Positions 46,185-57,912 of a DNA stretch of 64,000 nt are shown here, piece after piece; the stretch's first letter is position 1; each line of letters begins with the position of its first letter. Below the pieces are notes generated by a model, which was not told the DNA's origin, did not search any database, and was given only the letters and a program-made list of their open reading frames with translations. The stretch spans positions 18,980,969 through 19,044,968 of the forward strand of contig CM033752.1 in NCBI GenBank assembly GCA_019671005.1, written 5' to 3'. Source of the DNA: Hibiscus mutabilis (lineage: Eukaryota; Streptophyta; Magnoliopsida; Malvales; Malvaceae). Both the position numbers and the translations under genes were made by a program.

Positions 46185-48419
46185 TGTAGTAGCCCATTTT
46201 AGTCCGGGCCTTTTAAGCCCAATAAAATACAAACCCTACAAACCCATTTTATACCCCATGCCAAATCTGGTAACCCATCTAATTAAACCCAGATTATAAC
46301 CCATTACAAACTAAATACCCATTTCCATAACCCAAGCCCATAATCTTACCCATTAACCTAAATTACCCAATATACCCATTAATTAAAAAATAACCTAAAA
46401 ACACCCTAATTGCCCTTAACCCTAATCTAACCCAAATCGTTATCCTATGTCAGCCGCCACCCCTTTACCCAATCCCCTCGCGCGTGGCCGCCACGCGCAG
46501 CTCTTCCTTTGCCCCGTGGCCGCCACGCATCAACCACCAGCCATCTCTACCGCCTGCCACACTGCTCTACCACCCAGAGCCGTACTTCAAACCTGCAAAA
46601 CATGGCCAAATCACATATACAAATAATTATTTTTTATATGTATTTCGGGTATAAAACCCGTTCAAACATACAATGTAAGGTGGGGGTTTTATCGGGAATA
46701 AAAAGGATAGTTCAGATTAAATAATAAGAGCTTTTTCGTATCAAAACAAAATAAAAAAGGAAAAATCGAATCAAAAACAAGGAAAAAAGGTATAAAAAAT
46801 ATATAATAAAAAAACCTTTCGCTTTTTTGTAGGTCTAGGCAACTAGGGTGGGATTTGAATGAAACAAACCTTAGATTTGGGTTTGGGAGCTAAAACCGGA
46901 CCTTTTGGACTTCTTGCATGCCCTCCGACCACCGTAGACGGCAACGGCGGCCGCCGGCGAGAAGCGGCACACGGCGGCCGATGGTAGATCCTTTGGCGGC
47001 CTTGGACTGGACGATAGAGAGTGAGCGAGAGGAGTTGAGAGAGTTTATAAAGATTTTTTTATATCATATTAAAATGGAATTTTTTGGGATTAAACAGGTA
47101 TTTAAGGCCACTCCAAAACGACATCATTTTGGTGTCGGGCTTTAAGGACCAAAATGACGTCGTTTTGATATCCAACCCAGTGCACCGACCCGACTCGGCC
47201 ATACGACCCGCGCATTTCTGAAAAAGGGAAAATTATGCATGTGGTCCTTCCGCATGGTATAATAGCTCAGTCCACCCTTGCAAGTTTCAATTGAGTATCA
47301 ATTTGGTCACCAGATTCAATTTTTTATCCGATTCCAAAGGGGAAATTATGCCGCCCGAAGTCCCTCCGCTTCTGTATCCTTGCAATTCAGCCTTTTAATT
47401 TCGTTTTTATTTCATTTCAGTCTTTGTTTTCAATTTCTTTTTATTTTATTTTAGCCATTATTATTAATATTATTATTATTATTATCATTAGTATTATGTA
47501 TTATATACTATTATTATTACATATTTTTGTTATTATTAGTAGTAGTATATATTATTATTATATGTACATATATTTTATTTTCTTAGTATATATAATATAT
47601 TTTATATTCATATACATGTATATATTATTATATTATGTATATATATTATTAGGTATATTAATATATATTATTTATTATTATTATTACCAATATTATTACA
47701 TTAAATTATTACTATTGTTATTATATTAAATAATTACTATTATAGTTATATGTTTCATATTATTATTACTATAATTTTCATTTTGCTATACCTATATACC
47801 TATTTTATACTACTTCGTTATCATTACTATTGTTATTATTTACGTAATATTTATAATTTAATATATATATCCGTATATATCTTTTACACTTTTTCCTTTT
47901 TAGGGATTATCGTGAAAACGTATCTCGAACGTAAGAGGTGCCGCTTTCCGTTAATCTCTATCGTAAAATATCATTTTTAAGCCTTAAATTATAATTTTCA
48001 AAGTAGGTTCCATTCGTTCGGGAATCTAACGGAAATTATGCCCCGAGTATAGGGGTGTAAATTCTTTTCACGCATATTCTTTCAAATATTTTTAGGGGAT
48101 CGCAAATTTTAAATCAAATTTGAATTCTTAATTTCCCTTATTAAGACAATATGTAATCGATCAGGTACCAATTTTGGGCGTTGTGGGAGTGCTCACCCTT
48201 CCCCACACATAATTGACTCTCGAACTTGTTTTTCTGGTTTCGCAGACCAAAACTCGTTTTTTAATAAAATGACGTAAAAATAGGTTTTATTAAAATAACC
48301 GAGTTTTCAGGTGATCCAATCTCACCTACATAAAAGGATTGGTGGCGATACTATCCAAAACCAAATTTTTTCGTAAGAACGCGTCAAGCACCCAGCCGCG
48401 GCGCGGGGCCGTTGTTACA
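46185..48419 (+). mobile_element. 3' LTR of the Tat/Ogre-like element, 2235 bp
   Basis: From TGTAGTAGCCC to GCCGTTGTTACA, matching the 5' LTR at 28071-30318 throughout, including the GC block, the ACGTC palindromic block and the ATT-rich tract. Followed by the TSD ATACC. The two LTRs differ by visible substitutions and indels, so the insertion is not recent. Confidence 0.88.
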
Positions 48420-48424
48420 ATACC
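48420..48424. repeat. TSD ATACC of the Ogre-like element, right copy
   Basis: ATACC directly after TTGTTACA; matches 28066-28070. Confidence 0.85.
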
Positions 48425-48425
48425 G

Positions 48426-48523
48426 TCACCTGCATAAAACAATTGGTGGCGACTCCATCCAAAAACAATGTTTTTCATAAGAACGCGTCAAGCACCCAGT
48501 CGCAGCGCTGGGCCGTTGTTACA
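48426..48523 (+). mobile_element. Extra 98-bp Ogre-like LTR tail
   Basis: A second, diverged copy of the last 98 bp of the Ogre-like LTR (equivalent to 48322-48419, no net length change), again ending GCCGTTGTTACA. It is again followed by ATACC at 48524-48528 and then by the element B sequence GATACGACC. It represents a second LTR end at the same target site. Confidence 0.8.
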
Positions 48524-48528
48524 ATACC

Positions 48529-49113
48529 GATACGACCTTCAACCAAGTACCGCTATGGCCTCTTCCGTACCGGTACGTACAGTCAAAAAGGGCATGTTTT
48601 GTCTCTTTTTGCCATGCTTTGTGTGTGTAATGCTATATTTTGTATAAGGCATGTTTATTGAATTTCTTGTTGCTTAATTTTATTTATTTGAAATTCAATT
48701 TTATTTTTGTTGAATGATTGGACTAATCATTTTTGTTGCTTGATTAAGAGGAGTCATTTTTAAAAATTCTTCTATGTAAATTTTTTTGTCTCATTCTCCA
48801 TTGTTAATTTACACCAACAATTAGTATTTTCTATCAATTAATACCAAATTTTCAACAATCGGTATCAATTGGTATCAACCTTTCAACAATTGGTGTTTTG
48901 AACTTAAATGTGATTTCAAACTTAGTTTTGAAATTATTTTTGATATAACAAAAAGAATGAGAGATAGGTTTGAAAATTTTAATTTCAAAAAGAAAAACGG
49001 GAGCTTTAAATAGTTTCTAAAAATATTTTCTTTTTCTAAAATTATTTTTCTAAAGGGGAGAAATTAAAAAAACAAAATTTTAAGTGATTTCGTTATATCA
49101 AAAATAGGGAGAT
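48529..49113 (+). other. Non-coding 3' internal region of element B, right half
   Basis: Continues element B beyond the Ogre-like insertion. Starts with more TACCGATAC-like motifs (GATACGAC, GTACCGCTATGG, CGTACCGGTACG at 48520-48580). Ends with a GGGGAGAAATT stretch and AATAGGGAGAT, a weak polypurine tract directly before the 3' LTR. No gene. Confidence 0.65.
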
Positions 49114-49279
49114 TGTTGAGATATTTGATTTTGATATAACTTAACTGAAATTTTTTTTGAACTTAAACAAAATTGTAAAAATATATCAAAAGTTCATAAA
49201 CTTGAAAAATATGTTTAAAAGGTAGGGTTTTTGACATGTTTAAAATACTTTTAAATTGCCAAAGTGTCAAAAACATGCA

Positions 49280-49530
49280 CTAAGTACCAGTACAGTTTGA
49301 CCTATACCGATACCCAGAAAAGCCTATACCGGTATAGCTAAGTTGTGTACTGATACACTTTTTTGTCCCCAACGGTCTAATTTTCCAGTAGCCAAAAATT
49401 GTACTGATACAGGCTTGGCCATACTGATATGCGAGGAATTGTACCGATACACTTATATAGTGTATCGATACCCAATGTTAAATTTTCCCAACGGCTCTTT
49501 CTTCTTTGAGGTAGGTAATGATATACTTGC
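49280..49530 (+). repeat. TACCGATAC-like motif cluster in the 3' LTR of element B
   Basis: GTACCAGTAC, ATACCGATAC, ATACCGGTAT, GTACTGATAC, GTACCGATAC, GTATCGATAC and similar. Matches the cluster in the 5' LTR in order, though individual sites differ. Confidence 0.7.
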
Positions 49531-49998
49531 ACGCGGATCAATACGCCCTGCTCTAGAAGTTCATTTAATGTTGGAAATAAAGTCTCCAACGGCTCCAAAT
49601 CAACCCCAACGGCTAGTAACGGCCAAAAACTCCTCAAAGGGTTTAAAAGACCTCTTCAAGTAGCCATGCAACAACAAGAAACATCTTGCCAACATTCATG
49701 TATTGAGAAATCAAGTTTTGTGCTTAAATTGTCATATTTCTTGTAGAAAACACTAGCGAGTCAAATTGTCACATTTGCTCAAATGTTTATGATTGTGGGT
49801 GAGAACTTAATATTGCAAACATATTTGCCTTGTGAATTTGCCAATTTGTATTTTCTCTTTGAGAGAGATAGACAAGACTTTGGGATATAAGTCTTGGGTT
49901 GTAAAGGTTATCTCCTTGAGCCTAGAAAAAGGAAAGACAAATTAGTGAATTTGTAGAAAATCCTTAGTATGGAAGCTAAGGTAGTGGAGGTAGACTTG

Positions 49999-50288
49999 TG
50001 ATAAGTGCGTAAAAGTATTGTTTTCCAACCCTTTTTACTCGTATTATTGTTAGACTTAGGCCCATTTTAGTTGCATTTGTAGCCACTCATGCATAATTTC
50101 GTAGTTTTTCTGTTTGGAGGGATTGATCTTGTGTTTTGCTATTTTCATGGAAAAGTCGCTGCTTTGGTGCTTTAATTTGTGCAGGTCAAGATTGCCGAGG
50201 CAAGTCTGGATAAATCTGACCATTTTTGGATAAACTCAAAATTCAATGGATAAGCCCCCAAAATCCAGATTTACAAGAGGAATTTGCA
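49999..50288 (+). mobile_element. 290-bp solo LTR with TSD ACTTG
   Basis: A TGATAAGTGCG...GGAATTTGCA segment (TG...CA ends) absent from the 5' LTR of element B, flanked by ACTTG at 49994-49998 and 50289-50293. A TG/CA-ended insertion with a 5-bp duplication and no internal region is a solo LTR, here of a small LTR family that I cannot name. Orientation is assumed. Confidence 0.8.
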
Positions 50289-50418
50289 ACTTGTTTTAGA
50301 AGTCAAACCACTGTAAATCCTTATGTCAATTTTAAAATTCCAATTGCTTCCACCATCTCCACTCAAAGGCCAATTCACCCCCTCTTGGCGAAATTCAGTT
50401 GATAGTTTGAGCTTAACA

Positions 50419-50423
50419 TTAAC
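50419..50423. repeat. TSD TTAAC of element B, right copy
   Basis: Matches 24954-24958. Confidence 0.85.
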
Positions 50424-53400
50424 GGATTACAAGATTCTTTGTATTTGGTGTATGTGATTTATGAAACGGCTAAAGAGCTGTGGAGGGCATTGGAAAGCAA
50501 ATATAAAGCTGAAGATGTTGGGGCTAAAAAAATTTTAGTTGCCAAATTCTTGAATTTTTCTATTGTTGATTCTAAACCAATTGTAAGCCAAGTGAAGGAT
50601 CTCCAACTGATTGTTCATGGAATCCTTGCTAAGGGAATGGTCATAAGTGAATCCTTCCAAGTAGCAGCTATCATTGAAAAGCTACTTCTCGAATGGAATG
50701 TCTTCAAAAATTACCTGAAGTACAAAAAAGGAAATGCTGGTCGAGGAACAAATTGTCAAACTTCGAATAAAAGAGAACAACAAAGGCAATGCCAAAAAGC
50801 TCAACAAAGAAACCTTCGATGAGGCTAAGGCAGACGTTGTTAAAGTCAAGGACTTCAAGAAGGGAAAACAACCCCAAAATAGGTCAAAGATGGGACCTAA
50901 TAGTGGAATTTCCAAGAAGAAAAAATTTAAAGGAACATCTACAATTGTGGCAAGGTGGGGCACATGTCCTCTGAATGCAGACATCCAAAGAAAGCCAAAG
51001 CCAAGTAGGCCAATGCTGTGGTGGATGAGGATCTATATGTTTTCATCTCTAAAATCAACCTGGTTAACTCCAACCCAAGAGAATGGTGGATTAACACTAG
51101 AGCAACACGTCATATTTGTTGTGACGATAACTCTTTTCTAAGCTAATACCTAGTGAAAATAGGGAGAAGCTTTACATGGGAAATGTTGCGACTTCCAAGA
51201 TCAAGGAAAAGGGAATTATGGTCTTGAAGATGACTTCTAGAAAAAAAAACTCAAGCTGTAGGGCATACGTAAAAACCATCTTTCTAGAACATTTTTAAGT
51301 GTTCACGTCTTTAGAATTATTTTTGAATCCTAGAAGCTGATTCTGTCTAAGGGAGATGTCTGTGGGTCCGGAATATGTATTGAATGGAATATGGAAACTC
51401 AATGTTATCTTTGTAAAATCCAAAATCATGAATAAGAATATCGCTTCCTCTTCTGTGTATATGCTTAAGTCACTTAATTCTTGGCATGGTAGACTCAGAC
51501 ATGTTAATTATGACACTTTGTGTAGATTAATTAACTTGGAACACATCTCTTTGTTTCATATTAATTATAAGCATAAATGTGAAACATGCGTTGAGGAAAA
51601 ACTAACAAGGTCTTCATTTCAAACTATTGAAAGGAGTACTGAATCACTTGATCTGATACATAGCAATGTTTGTGATTTGAATTTTTTTCAAAATAGAGGA
51701 GAAAATAGTTTTTATTACCTTCATCGGTGATAGTACAAAGTACTGTTATGTGTAATTGCTTAAAAGCAAAGACGAAACTATGGAGAAATTTATACTTAAT
51801 AAGCAAGAAGTGAAAAACCAACTTTATAAAAAGATTAAGATGGTAAGAAGTGATCGTGGTGGTGAATACGTTAAACCATTTGGTGAATATTGTTAACAAT
51901 ATGGTATTATTCACGAAGTAAAACCACCGTATTCTCCTCAATCAAATAGAGTAGCCGAACAAAAAAATCAGACTATAAAAGAAATGATGAATGCTTTGTT
52001 AGGAAGCTCTGGTTATCACAGAACATGTAGGGGAGGCTATTCTTTTAGGAAGCTATTCTTTTAGCTAATTAACTTTTAAATAAGCTTCCCCGAAAGAAAA
52101 AGGACAAGACACCATATGAGTTATGGAATGGTCAAAACCTTCCTACAAACAGTTGAAAATGTGGGGTTTCTTACCAAGGTAATGACCCTATTACCAAAGC
52201 AAATGAAAATAGGTCCTAAAATTGTGGATTGTATTTTCATTGGCTATGCAGAAAATAACAATGCTTATCGGTTTCTTGCGTATGGATAGAAGAATCCTGA
52301 GATTCATAGAAACACGATAATGGAATCAAAGAATGAATCATTCTTTGCAAATATATTCCCTTATAAATATAGGGAGTTTGATCAAAGTTCAAGAAAATGA
52401 ACTTTATATGAAGTTAGTCCAAATGATCAACAAGAGGCTAAAACTGAAATAGAGCCAAGAATGAGAAAATGAGCAAGGGTGGAAAAATCCTTTGGATCTT
52501 ATTTCCTAACCTTTATGATAGTGGTTGAACCTCAAACGTATAGTGACGCTATACGCTCCTCTAAAGGTACCTTATGGAAGGAAGCCATTAAAACTGAAAT
52601 AAATTCCATCATGTAGAACCATACGTGGGAATTAGTGGATCTTCCTTCGGGAATTAAGCCACTGAATTCTAAATGGATTTTCAAGCAAAGAATGAAAGCA
52701 GATGGAACAATTGATAAATACAAGGCAAGATTGGTAATAAAAGGTTACCGACAAAAGAAAGTCCTTGATTATTTTGATGCATTCTCTCATTTATCAAGAA
52801 TAACATCCATAAGAATGATATTTGCAATTGCTGCTTTGCAGAATCTAGAAGTACATCAAATGGATGTTAAAACGGTTTTCCTAAATGGGGATCTTGATGA
52901 AGAAATATGCATGGAACAATATGAGGGTCATATAGTTTCATGCCAAGTAAAGAAAGTATGTAGATTGGTGAAGTCTTCGTATGGAGTTAAACAAGCACCA
53001 AAGCAATGGCATGAGAAGGTCGATAAGTGTCATGACGACAAACGACTTTAAGATAAATGAGTTTGGCAAATGTGTATAAGTCAAAACTACAAACATTGTA
53101 TATATTATTCTATGTTTGTATGTTGATGACATACTTAATGTTGGAAGCAACAATGAAATGGTAAAACGTACCAAAGACATGTTAAATTTAAGATTTGACA
53201 TGAAAGATATAGGAATGGTCGATACAATTCTGGGCATCCAAATTAAAGGGCATCTAAAGGTCTCGTATTGACCAAGTCACACTATATGGACAAGATTCTC
53301 GAGAAATTTAACAAAGATGATTCTAGCATAGCTATAACTCTATTAGATCCTTCTTAACATCTATCTAAACACCAAGGTGAAAGTATTCACCAAGTGGAAT

Positions 53401-53822
53401 ATGCAAGAGTCATAGGTAGTTTAATGTATCTCATGAGCTGTACTAGACCAAAAATCACTTTTACTGTGAGCAGTCTAAGCAGGTTCATAAGCAATCCATG
53501 GAAAAACTACGTGAAAACAATTCTGAGGATACTGAGATATCTCATATATACTTGGGACTACGAATTACATTATTCCAGTGACTCTACTATCTTAGAAGGA
53601 TACTCAGGTACCAGTTGGATATATGATATTCAAGATACCAAAGGCACAAGTGGATATATATTAACATTGGGAGGAGTTGTGTTATAGAAATCCCCAAGAC
53701 AAATAATTATAACCAGATCTGTAATGGAATCTTAGTTTGTTGCTCTAGACAAATCTGGTGAAGAAGTCGAATAGCTTCGACACTTTTTTGAGGATATTCC
53801 TAAATGGCCAAAACTTGTGCCA
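50424..53822 (+). pseudogene. Ty1/copia element A gag-pol, 3' part (gag C-terminus, PR, IN, RT, RNase H)
   Basis: Continues the gag split at 24958. Order: gag (50439-50822, KELWRALESKYKAEDVG); zinc knuckle at 50937-50978 with the first cysteine replaced by Ile; protease site at 51084-51113 reading WWINTRATRH, where the family has a D and a G; integrase HHCC-type region (51480-51590, WHGRLRHVNYDTL and CETC); integrase core with its first catalytic D as N (IHSNVCD, 51654-51674), then SDRGGEY and a SPQSN region; RT (52635-53051, KWIFKQRMKADGTIDKYKAR); intact YVDD at 53119-53130; RNase H (53394-53800) with a catalytic D lost (EGYSGTSW). Multiple stops and frameshifts. It ends abruptly at 53822, where element C is inserted. 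Inactive. Confidence 0.88.
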
Positions 53823-55137
53823 TGTCGCCCCCTAAACCCGGCCCAAAAGGAAAGGCCCAATTTAGGAAGTTATAATCGTAACTTTTCCCTCAAGAAACCC
53901 ATCATTGTTTATAAATGTAAAATTCTTCTAATAAAAGGTACTCCCAAAAGTTTATTGAAATCCATCATAATGTTGTAAACTGATAATATAATAAATTATC
54001 CAAATTAAAAGTAAATGCATTCATACTGAAAACATCCTCAAATCCCAAAACAGTCTATAGTCTCAATTACATCCAAACTCGATAAAAGAAAGAAAATAAT
54101 AATAATAATTTGGAAAATAAACAAGTCCGTATTGAAGAAACAATAAATCTGAAAATGCAAGAGGTCCTCCGAGTATCAAGTCGCCTAGAGCCAAGTATCT
54201 GAAAGACAAACTATAGGGGAGTGAGCTATTAAGCCCAGTGTGTCTCTACAGTGCAAGCAATCACAAACACAGTTTCACAAAATGCAACCAATTACAAACT
54301 CAATTCCGAAATAATTTACTCAATATATTTAATAAAAGCACGGTAAACCACAATACATGTAATGATGACATAGACAAAACGCATTTCCCAGCTACATACT
54401 CCAATTACAGTGGTGGCAAAGCCAATCGGTCATAGTGCAGGTAGTTCCCCATAACTCCTCACCCTTATTTCTCCAATCACAGTGTGGTCAAACCACTTCT
54501 TCCTCCGTACAATCCCATCACATACATATAAAATATGGTAATGATTATAAACAAAAGCACACCACAGTTTATCGTACTAAATACGAGGATCACAGTTCTA
54601 AAATTCTGATAAATTCATTAAAACACAGTCTAACGCAGTACACATGATATCTTAAAACACATTGTAATCACAGCACAGAAAAATAGTCATACATGTTGTA
54701 AAACATTTCACAGATATATAGCACAGAAAGAAAACACACGGCCAAGCTTTAACATCAATGATGACGCCTCTCACGGTCTGAACTAGCTCTAGGTCTAGTT
54801 GAGTTAGAACCTACAAAGTAAAGTTCTAATTAATTCACATTCTAATAAAAAATAACACTATGCCACCTAACTCAAATTCTATTCGGAAACAACTTATATG
54901 TAGCTCTCGCATAAGACACAAGAACATGCTGAACATGACGTAGAGGAAGAGGAGGAGATAAAACACTGTCCTCAGAATTGATGTCGTCTAAAACATATAA
55001 TTAAACCACATCAGATATCATACTCAAATTCTCATAATTGATTAAGTACAAATTAAATTGCAATTAGTAAAACTGGATTTCAGGTTTGAATTAGATGAAA
55101 CATACTGTAAATTCAGACTCAGGACGTCGAAAAATGT

Positions 55138-55210
55138 CAAGTCAAAGTTGGTTGACAAGGTCAACGGTCAACAGTCAACGGTCAATGTTGACTTTGACAG
55201 TTAAAGTCAA
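55138..55210 (-). promoter_or_regulatory. W-box-rich block in the element C LTR
   Basis: Dense TTGAC/GTCAA words (GTCAAAGTTGGTTGACAAGG, GGTCAACGGTCAACAGTCAA and following) in about 70 bp. TTGAC(C/T) is the core bound by plant WRKY factors (established knowledge). Whether it acts here is unknown. Confidence 0.45.
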
Positions 55211-55378
55211 CACCAACGTCACTACTATGGTCAACGCTAACGTCACTGCTCTGGTTAACGCTGACGTCATCACTCTGGTCAATGCTGACGTCAATGCTCT
55301 GGTCAACATTAACGTCATCACTCTGGTCAATGCTGATGTCACTATTCTGGTCAGCACTGATGTCATCACTCGTTATCA
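55211..55378 (-). repeat. 24-bp minisatellite with ACGTCA and GGTCAA cores
   Basis: Seven tandem 24-bp units of the type CAACGCTAACGTCACTGC followed by TCTGGT. Two units contain the palindrome TGACGTCA (55262-55269, 55286-55293), a bZIP/TGA-factor core, and most unit junctions create GGTCAA (W-box complement). Because 24 is divisible by three, frames stay open on both strands and give repetitive NADV/LTRV peptides that are not genes. Confidence 0.85.
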
Positions 55379-56406
55379 GGTCAGTCAACGGGTCAGATCC
55401 AAATTCAAACTCAATTCAAGTTCTTAAAGGATTTTGACGGTTCAGTTGCTAGACCAATTCACATGTTGATTCAGTCTGGTTCGGTCAACTCCCACAAGTC
55501 TGCCTAACCTATGGCCATTCATTTGGCCCTCACCTTGGGCTCTCTCACTTACACAGCCCAACGAGGGCAACCCACAACACTCAATAGCCCACACAAACCC
55601 TTAACCCAAATCTGGCATACCATGACAGCTCAACCTAGGTTTATATCCTTAAACGGTGGCAGGGGCAGCTAACTAGCTGAGCACGGTGGCATGGCGCAAT
55701 GACACGGCAGCGATACAATAGCATAATAGACGGTACAGTGACACAAAAATAATCACATCCCAAACAATGATTTTAACATAAAACCTTGGACATAATCAAA
55801 TCTCAACACAAGGAAAAAAATAATCTCGTGGCATACCCAAACTTACCACTCGAACAGAGACGAGAATGAGGTTAACGGCGGAGCTTGCGGTGGATGAAGG
55901 TGGCGCAAGGGAAAAATCGAGGGTTTTGGGCTAGTTTTGAGCAACGGCAACGAAGAGGCAATACGGTGGTTAGTTTGCAATCAACCAAGAATGACGATGA
56001 AGTTGGGGTGACGATAAACAGGACGAACACTGATAAGGCTCTTGTTAGAGCCTCATCGAAAAATTCAAAGATGTGGGGTTATAAGGGAATTTCGGGAGAG
56101 TGGGGGAAAAGTGGGATGAGGCTGCCGAAAAATGGGAGATCAAAGACTTAGGGTTTATAATAGGGTTTATATACCCATGTGGAATGGGTAAAATATCAAA
56201 CAAGGGTCGCCACTCTTACACGCATTACCGAATGGCCATGAAAGTTCTGATTTCTCACACTTTGGTCACTAATTTGATTTTGGATACTTAAATTCCCAAA
56301 TTTAAAAATTAGGGTTTAGGTTTCCAATTCCCAAAATCTAAGGTTTCAGATTGGGTATTCCTAAATTTTCAATTAGGGTTTCCAATTTAATTTTGAAGGT
56401 GTTGCA

Positions 56407-56432
56407 ACTCTCTCACCCTTAAAAGAAATTTC
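56407..56432 (-). other. polypurine tract of element C
   Basis: Minus-strand AAGGGTGAGAGAGT directly before the LTR, preceded by GAGGACGAAATTTCTTTT as in chromovirus-type gypsy elements. Confidence 0.7.
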
Positions 56433-56449
56433 GTCCTCAAAATTTCACA

Positions 56450-57912
56450 CTTAGCGATAAATTCCTAAAATTAACAGGTGCACACACATACTTTTTCATT
56501 TTAAATTCTTCATCTATTAAGAGTAAAATAACTGAAAATATCATAACGGTGCCTGCTATGTCCTCAAATTCATCATCATAATTACACGAGCTCCAGTTGC
56601 ATAAACCAAACATGATCCTCTAACCTCAAATTTAGCTGATCTATCACCCTGAGAAGGTATACCTCTACTAGCAGTACCAGAAGTAGCTGACCTACTCTGC
56701 TCTCTACCTCTAAGATGTGCCCGAAGTAACGCATGTGTTTGACTCTGCATGACTGAACCAGTACATGATCGCGGAAAATCATTAAGGAAATTATTAAGAA
56801 AACCACATCCGAAACAAGCTCCATTCTTCTTTCTACACTCCCCACCATGCCGTTTCTTGTAATAAGTACATTGAGGCACAGAATAAGGACCCGTCGATCC
56901 ACCCACACTACCTGTCGAAACTACCAAAACGGCTGGTCCCACTCTCTGGCTACCGTGATGATCAGATTCCTCTCTAGCCCTCTTACCGGTATAGCTAATT
57001 GAACCCTGCTGAACAATTGAAACCGGTTGTTTCTTGCCACGATCTCTTTCCTAAGTTGACTGATTATTCAAGAGTGTTTTCATTATTTCTATTGTCTTGG
57101 ATCGGTCAACCAAATCATTGAACAACTTGTCTTTAAATGGAGCCACCTTCTCACGAATTAAAAAGTGCAGGCCTTTGAAAAACTCTTGACATCTATCCTT
57201 TTCCGTGTCACCAATCTAGACGCATACCGAGATACTCCACGAACTGAATCTCGTAAGATGATATTGTTATACCCTCTTTCTTAAGGTCTATGAATGTTTG
57301 ACGATGATCAGCCAAGTACTGTTCACCCATATAACGGTTCTGGAAAGCCTGTCGAAAGGTCTCCCATAACATCTGATCAACGAACATCAATCTCTGTTCA
57401 ACCTTCCACCAATGTTTTGCTTCACCATGCAGCAGTGAAATAACAACTCTCAACTTCTTGCTAGTAGGATATTCCATCTCCTCAAAGAGCCTCTCAAGAT
57501 CCTCCATCCATAACTCAACATCAGATGGGTGTTCATCAGACACGCCCACAAATATCCTCATCCTAGCACTCAGAAATACTGCAGAGATAGGCCTCCTCAA
57601 ATTCTCTGACTGGTCACGAAAATACCACAATAACTTCCGATTAACAATAGCACTATCCAGCTCCACAGTCTCACTATCATCTGAATCCAGCAAGTCATCA
57701 CCAAGTGGTTGCTGATTATGTGTATCACCATCACCAGATTGCTGACTCACAGTCTATTGCCCCTTAGGTGGCAGGGTTCTTCCCGAATTTTGTATCTCCT
57801 CCTGATCAACGGTATGGTCAAAAATAGGAGATGGTTCACTAGCAGCAGCAGTTGTACGGCCTCGGCCCCGACCTCTATCCGAAGCAAGTCTAACACTCTT
57901 ACGAGGTGGCAT
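56450..57912 (-). pseudogene. Ty3/gypsy element C gag (no pol)
   Basis: ATG at 57912 (MPPRKSVRLASDRGRGRGRT start, a common gypsy gag N-terminus). An in-frame TAG at 57756-57754 is followed by 180 open residues (57750-57208) containing the Retrotrans_gag core (VELWMEDLERLFEEMEY, GEAKHWWK, FRQAFQNRYMGE). A shifted frame (56942-56556) holds a double zinc-knuckle region in which ligands are lost (CTYYKKRHGGEC with a Cys changed to Tyr; CFGCGFLNNFLNDF with His and Cys changed). The frame then leads within about 130 bp to the polypurine tract. Protease, RT and integrase are absent, giving a second gag-only (TR-GAG-like) gypsy element in the window. Confidence 0.8.

Larger units (their letters stand above)
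49114..50418 (+). mobile_element. 3' LTR of copia element B, with a solo LTR inside
   Basis: From TGTTGAGATATTTG to GAGCTTAACA, followed by TSD TTAAC. About 1010 bp of LTR sequence matches 24959-25978; the remaining 295 bp are the solo LTR 49999-50288 and its duplicated ACTTG. Carries the TACCGATAC-like cluster at 49280-49530 and a TTTAAAAG TATA-like site near 49641. Confidence 0.85.
53823..56406 (-). mobile_element. 3' LTR of gypsy element C, 2584 bp
   Basis: Plus-strand ends TGTCGCCCCC and GGTGTTGCA (TG...CA), abutting a polypurine tract on the right, so element sense is minus. Its left end cuts into the RNase H of element A exactly at 53822, marking an insertion. Contains a W-box/ACGT-rich region (55138-55420) with a 24-bp minisatellite. 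No coding capacity is accepted. Confidence 0.7.

Noticed and set aside
47424..47980. Long I/Y/L-rich frames that look like membrane proteins
   Set aside because: Translation of the ATT/TA-rich tract in the Ogre-like 3' LTR, not protein-coding sequence.
55095..55427. Repetitive NADV/LTRV frames on both strands
   Set aside because: Products of the 24-bp minisatellite in an LTR; the symmetry between strands comes from the repeat period.
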